From: Clostridia bacterium
GTDB lineage: Bacteria > CBDUZB01 > JAGLHV01
NCBI GenBank assembly: GCA_030595925.1
Contig: JAUVLC010000122.1
Location: 1-7,020 of the forward strand
Direction of reading: 5' to 3'
Length of the DNA stretch: 7,020 bases
Numbering within the stretch: position 1 is the stretch's first letter; each line of letters begins with the position of its first letter. Both the position numbers and the translations under genes were made by a program. Below are positions 4,843 to 7,020 of this stretch, one piece after another. The notes under the pieces were generated by a model. It saw only the letters and a program-made list of their open reading frames with translations. It was not told where the DNA came from and ran no database searches.

Positions 4843-5985
4843 CTAAAACTTAAATGAGATGCTCATTAAATGATGCCAATCCGCCCACTGGCCGGCATAA
4901 TTACCGATTTCTTCTCCGTAAAAAGCATATTCCAGAAAAACAAATTTAAAACCAAAACTAGGGTATCCTTCATTAAAACCACCACGCAATTTAAGAAACG
5001 TATAAAGGTCATATTCCAATCCTAAATGAATCCTCTGATAAAAGTCTTTTTTCTTCCCGATATCAATTATATCACAAGCCAGAATTAGATTATCCACATT
5101 AAAATAAGAACCCTTCCAGTAATAAATTTTCTTAGGTGCAAAAGAAACCCCCAAATTCAGCGAACCATTAATAACCGAACTACCTCCATCGTCCCATTTT
5201 ATCTTTGTGCCGCCAAAGTCGGTCGCGGTAGCAGCAATTATCAATCTTTTATCCAACATCCTGTACATCCCTCCAAAATCAACCCCCATACCATAACCCC
5301 GGCGTAATAAATCATCAAACTCAACATCAACAAACTCCTCCACGCTCCGATAATCATCCACCTTATGTCTTTGAAGATATCGTATAGTCATTCCGGTAGA
5401 TAAGGGATTAAGTATCTCCTTGTAAAAAGGTAAATTGAATTCACGGCCTAATGAAAAAACTCCTACCATATCCGCTTCAGCGTGCGTTCCCAGTTTAGGA
5501 ACAAATATGCCCATATCCATATCTATCCGGGTTTTTGTTGCAGTATAAAATCCCAACCCCCAATTAAATAGACTTCCCGGATACAAAAAACTGAGATTGG
5601 TTCCCATCTTTATAATCCCTCTTCTATCACTTAAAATCTCATCTTTTAATCCATCAGAGGCATCTGCCCAATAAATATCCCCCTCCATTACCTCTTGCAT
5701 TTCGTCATCCATCAACAGTTCATATATTTTAAAAATATCATTATTAAAACCAATCATTAAAAAATTATAAGAAAGTTTCCATTTATCCAAATAACTCAAT
5801 CCTGCCGAATTATATAAAAGCACATCCTCATTATCGGCTATTCCCAGACCCGCCCCTCCCATAGACAACGCCCGTATACTCTCACAAACATGTCCCTCCT
5901 CTGCCCATAATGGAACGATTAACAGACAGGCAACAATCACGGACAAAAATATTATAAAAAATCTCTTATGGTAATTAAACATCAT
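4843..5985 (-). CDS. PorV/UPF0164-like outer-membrane beta-barrel protein
   Basis: Probable outer-membrane protein of 380 residues. A basic, hydrophobic signal peptide spans about 1-28, with likely cleavage after PLWA; C20 weakly resembles a lipobox, but hydrophobic residues continue past it. The mature start, IRALSMGGAGLGIADNEDVLLYNSAGL (37-63, quoted in two parts: IRALSMGGAGLGIAD and NEDVLLYNSAGL), is the hallmark of the PorV/PorQ/UPF0164 group. The rest alternates short beta-type segments such as LNLGVSFAP (276-284) and FGFKFVFLEYAFYG (344-357). It ends in SISFKF, a terminal aromatic residue typical of barrels handled by the BAM machinery. Two adjacent ATGs (5985 and 5982) follow AAGGAG at 5991-5996, with spacers of 5 and 8 nt; the second may be used. 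It begins 49 bp after the lipoprotein gene ends. PorV is a type IX secretion part in Bacteroidota, but nothing else of that system is here, so the role is unknown. Confidence 0.8.
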   Translation of the reverse strand: MMFNYHKRFFIIFLSVIVACLLIVPLWAEEGHVCESIRALSMGGAGLGIADNEDVLLYNSAGLSYLDKWKLSYNFLMIGFNNDIFKIYELLMDDEMQEVMEGDIYWADASDGLKDEILSDRRGIIKMGTNLSFLYPGSLFNWGLGFYTATKTRIDMDMGIFVPKLGTHAEADMVGVFSLGREFNLPFYKEILNPLSTGMTIRYLQRHKVDDYRSVEEFVDVEFDDLLRRGYGMGVDFGGMYRMLDKRLIIAATATDFGGTKIKWDDGGSSVINGSLNLGVSFAPKKIYYWKGSYFNVDNLILACDIIDIGKKKDFYQRIHLGLEYDLYTFLKLRGGFNEGYPSFGFKFVFLEYAFYGEEIGNYAGQWADWHHLMSISFKF

Positions 5986-6034
5986 TTTTTCTCCTTTCTT
6001 TATTTAAAAATTAAATATGAGAATTTTCATCCAT

Positions 6035-6739
6035 TTAATAATCCCATTGATAAATATTTTCTAAAATATCATCTACGACATCTTGTACTTCTTGAGTTTC
6101 TTCTCCCATTGCCAGAGCAATAGCTTCCACAGCCAGGGGCAATAATTCTTCTATTGTAGCAATGATATCATTTATTTCTGCTTCGGACAAATCACCTAAA
6201 TTTGTTAATTCAAAAAAACCATCCTGATTAAATTGCCACATAAGGTCTCTAAATTTTACCATTGGATAAGTTATTCCTTCTAACGCACAACTCATTCCAT
6301 AATCTATATAAATATTTTGCCGCTGAATACTTCCGTGACAACGTCCGTAATAAACATCGCCCAAAACTGTTCTTACTTCATGAGAAACATTATAAATAGA
6401 AACAATTTCATCATAAGGAAAATCGAATAAATAATCCATTGCTTCCTCTTCACTAAAATCCGCAGCTAAATCAAAAATATCTTTTTTTAAATATAACCGT
6501 GTATAAGCCTTCACATAACCGTACCGGGCATTGGAATTTCCCGGGTCACATTCCATTGCATCCCTAAACGCCGAAATAGCTCCCCCATAATTTTTGTCTG
6601 CCAAACATTGCTCCCCCCGGGCAATATGTTCATCAGTACTACCTTTAGGCCGATGCAAAAATTCAAAAATGTTGCAAGCGGTCAATCCTAAAACCAACAA
6701 ACAAATAGAAAAAATCAGCACTACTTTTCTCTTTTTCAT
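6035..6739 (-). CDS. TPR-containing lipoprotein
   Basis: Secreted lipoprotein of 234 residues. A signal peptide with basic start MKKRK and hydrophobic core ends in the lipobox LTAC, giving lipidated C22. The next residue is Asn, not the Asp used for inner-membrane retention in enterobacteria, so outer-membrane placement is plausible. A TPR-like segment lies at about 35-69, including ARGEQCLADKNYGGAISAFR and ending near DPGNSN, with a possible second helix pair to about 83. The remainder is acidic and mostly helical, and I do not recognise it. The ATG at 6739 has AAGGAG at 6750-6755 with a 10-nt spacer. It is the first gene of a pair with the barrel protein, so it may be an accessory or assembly partner of that protein. 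No specific function can be named. Confidence 0.82.
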   Translation of the reverse strand: MKKRKVVLIFSICLLVLGLTACNIFEFLHRPKGSTDEHIARGEQCLADKNYGGAISAFRDAMECDPGNSNARYGYVKAYTRLYLKKDIFDLAADFSEEEAMDYLFDFPYDEIVSIYNVSHEVRTVLGDVYYGRCHGSIQRQNIYIDYGMSCALEGITYPMVKFRDLMWQFNQDGFFELTNLGDLSEAEINDIIATIEELLPLAVEAIALAMGEETQEVQDVVDDILENIYQWDY

Positions 6740-6822
6740 TTTGTGTCTACTCCTTTCTTAATTATTTTCTTTCCCCCCTTGCTAATAACATTAGATTTAT
6801 GCAAAATAGTCTTTTTATCCTT

Positions 6823-6859
6823 TTTGCCTGTCCGCTCCGCCTCAGGCGGATAAGGCGGG
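6823..6859. repeat. CCGCC-type repeat, copy 3, inverted and with a different central palindrome
   Basis: On the minus strand, CCCGCCTTA (6859-6851) and GCGGACAGGCAAA (6835-6823) match the two flanks of copy 2 at 4114-4142. Between them, the perfect palindrome TCCGCC-TGA-GGCGGA (plus-strand 6836-6850) replaces the 7 bases CTGACTG of copy 2. Confidence 0.82.
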
Positions 6860-6861
6860 TC

Positions 6862-6881
6862 ATTCCTGCGGAAGCAGGAAT
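6862..6881. repeat. ATTCCTGC inverted repeat (REP-like)
   Basis: ATTCCTGC (6862-6869) and GCAGGAAT (6874-6881) form a perfect 8-bp stem with loop GGAA. It resembles the widespread ATTCCYGC...GCRGGAAT class of intergenic palindromes, of which neisserial dRS3 is a well-known member. It begins 2 bp from the neighbouring CCGCC-type repeat, so the two may form one composite hairpin element. Confidence 0.82.
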
Positions 6882-7020
6882 CTGTTATGTAATGTGTCAA
6901 GCCCTAATTCAAATGCTTTTGCAATAATCGGAACCGGAACTATCTGTTATCCGTGGCATCCTTGAAGTGAAAATTAAATAAATCTAAGCAAGGATCACAC
7001 TCATTGATTTTTTCGTTTTA

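Larger units (their letters stand above)
6740..7020. other. Noncoding upstream region of the lipoprotein/barrel pair
   Basis: The 281 bases up to the window edge contain two adjoining palindromic repeats (6823-6881) and a TATCTGT heptad followed by TATCCGT (6941-6954). No frame on either strand shows a gene with a start, ribosome-binding site and recognisable protein. The promoter for the pair should lie between about 6755 and 6820 on the minus strand. Only weak AT-rich candidates are visible, and I do not call one. Confidence 0.7.

Noticed and set aside
6755-6820. Sigma-70 promoter for the lipoprotein gene
   Set aside because: AT-rich hexamers such as TATTAG and TTGCAT are present on the minus strand, but no pair has both acceptable sequence and 16-18 bp spacing.
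6823-6962. Open plus-strand frame through the two palindromes ending ...ICYPWHP before a TGA
   Set aside because: It has no start codon with a ribosome-binding site, and its first half is translated palindromic repeat. It is probably fortuitous, though a decayed gene end cannot be excluded.

Overview
The window reads as chromosomal DNA of an AT-rich, diderm (Gram-negative type) bacterium. Two genes encode probable outer-membrane proteins, a lipobox lipoprotein and a PorV/UPF0164-like beta-barrel. Two others encode the type IV pilus motor ATPases. The intergenic DNA is full of 7-bp repeats and small palindromes. From general recollection this resembles genomes of uncultivated lineages such as Omnitrophota, but no marker gene here settles the taxonomy, and I hold that only weakly.

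All five convincing genes lie on the minus strand, so transcription runs from high to low coordinates. From right to left: 6740-7020 is noncoding, with two adjoining palindromic repeats. A TPR lipoprotein (6035-6739) is followed 48 bp later by a PorV/UPF0164-like outer-membrane protein (4843-5985); these look like one two-gene unit. About 1.2 kb of noncoding, repeat-packed DNA follows (3640-4842). Then comes the set coaD (3151-3639), pilB (1334-3079) and pilT (238-1305), with 71-bp and 28-bp gaps. The left edge (1-234) is a heptanucleotide repeat array that reaches to within 3 bp of the pilT stop codon.

PilB and PilT are the opposing extension and retraction ATPases of a type IVa pilus. The platform protein PilC and the pilins are not in the window. 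CoaD makes dephospho-CoA in coenzyme A synthesis and seems to be only a transcriptional neighbour. The lipoprotein and the barrel probably work together at the outer membrane, but nothing here shows their job.

The most unusual feature is the intergenic DNA. Several sequence families (the TATGGAC, TGTTATC, AACTTAT, AAACTTC and AAATACT types) are laid end to end in a nearly strict 7-bp register although the units differ in sequence. One 42-bp composite of six heptads occurs identically 4.6 kb apart. At the left edge its first unit is expanded to at least 19 copies. I saw no tRNA, rRNA, CRISPR array, transposase or recognisable defence system, and no convincing intrinsic terminator or sigma-70 promoter.
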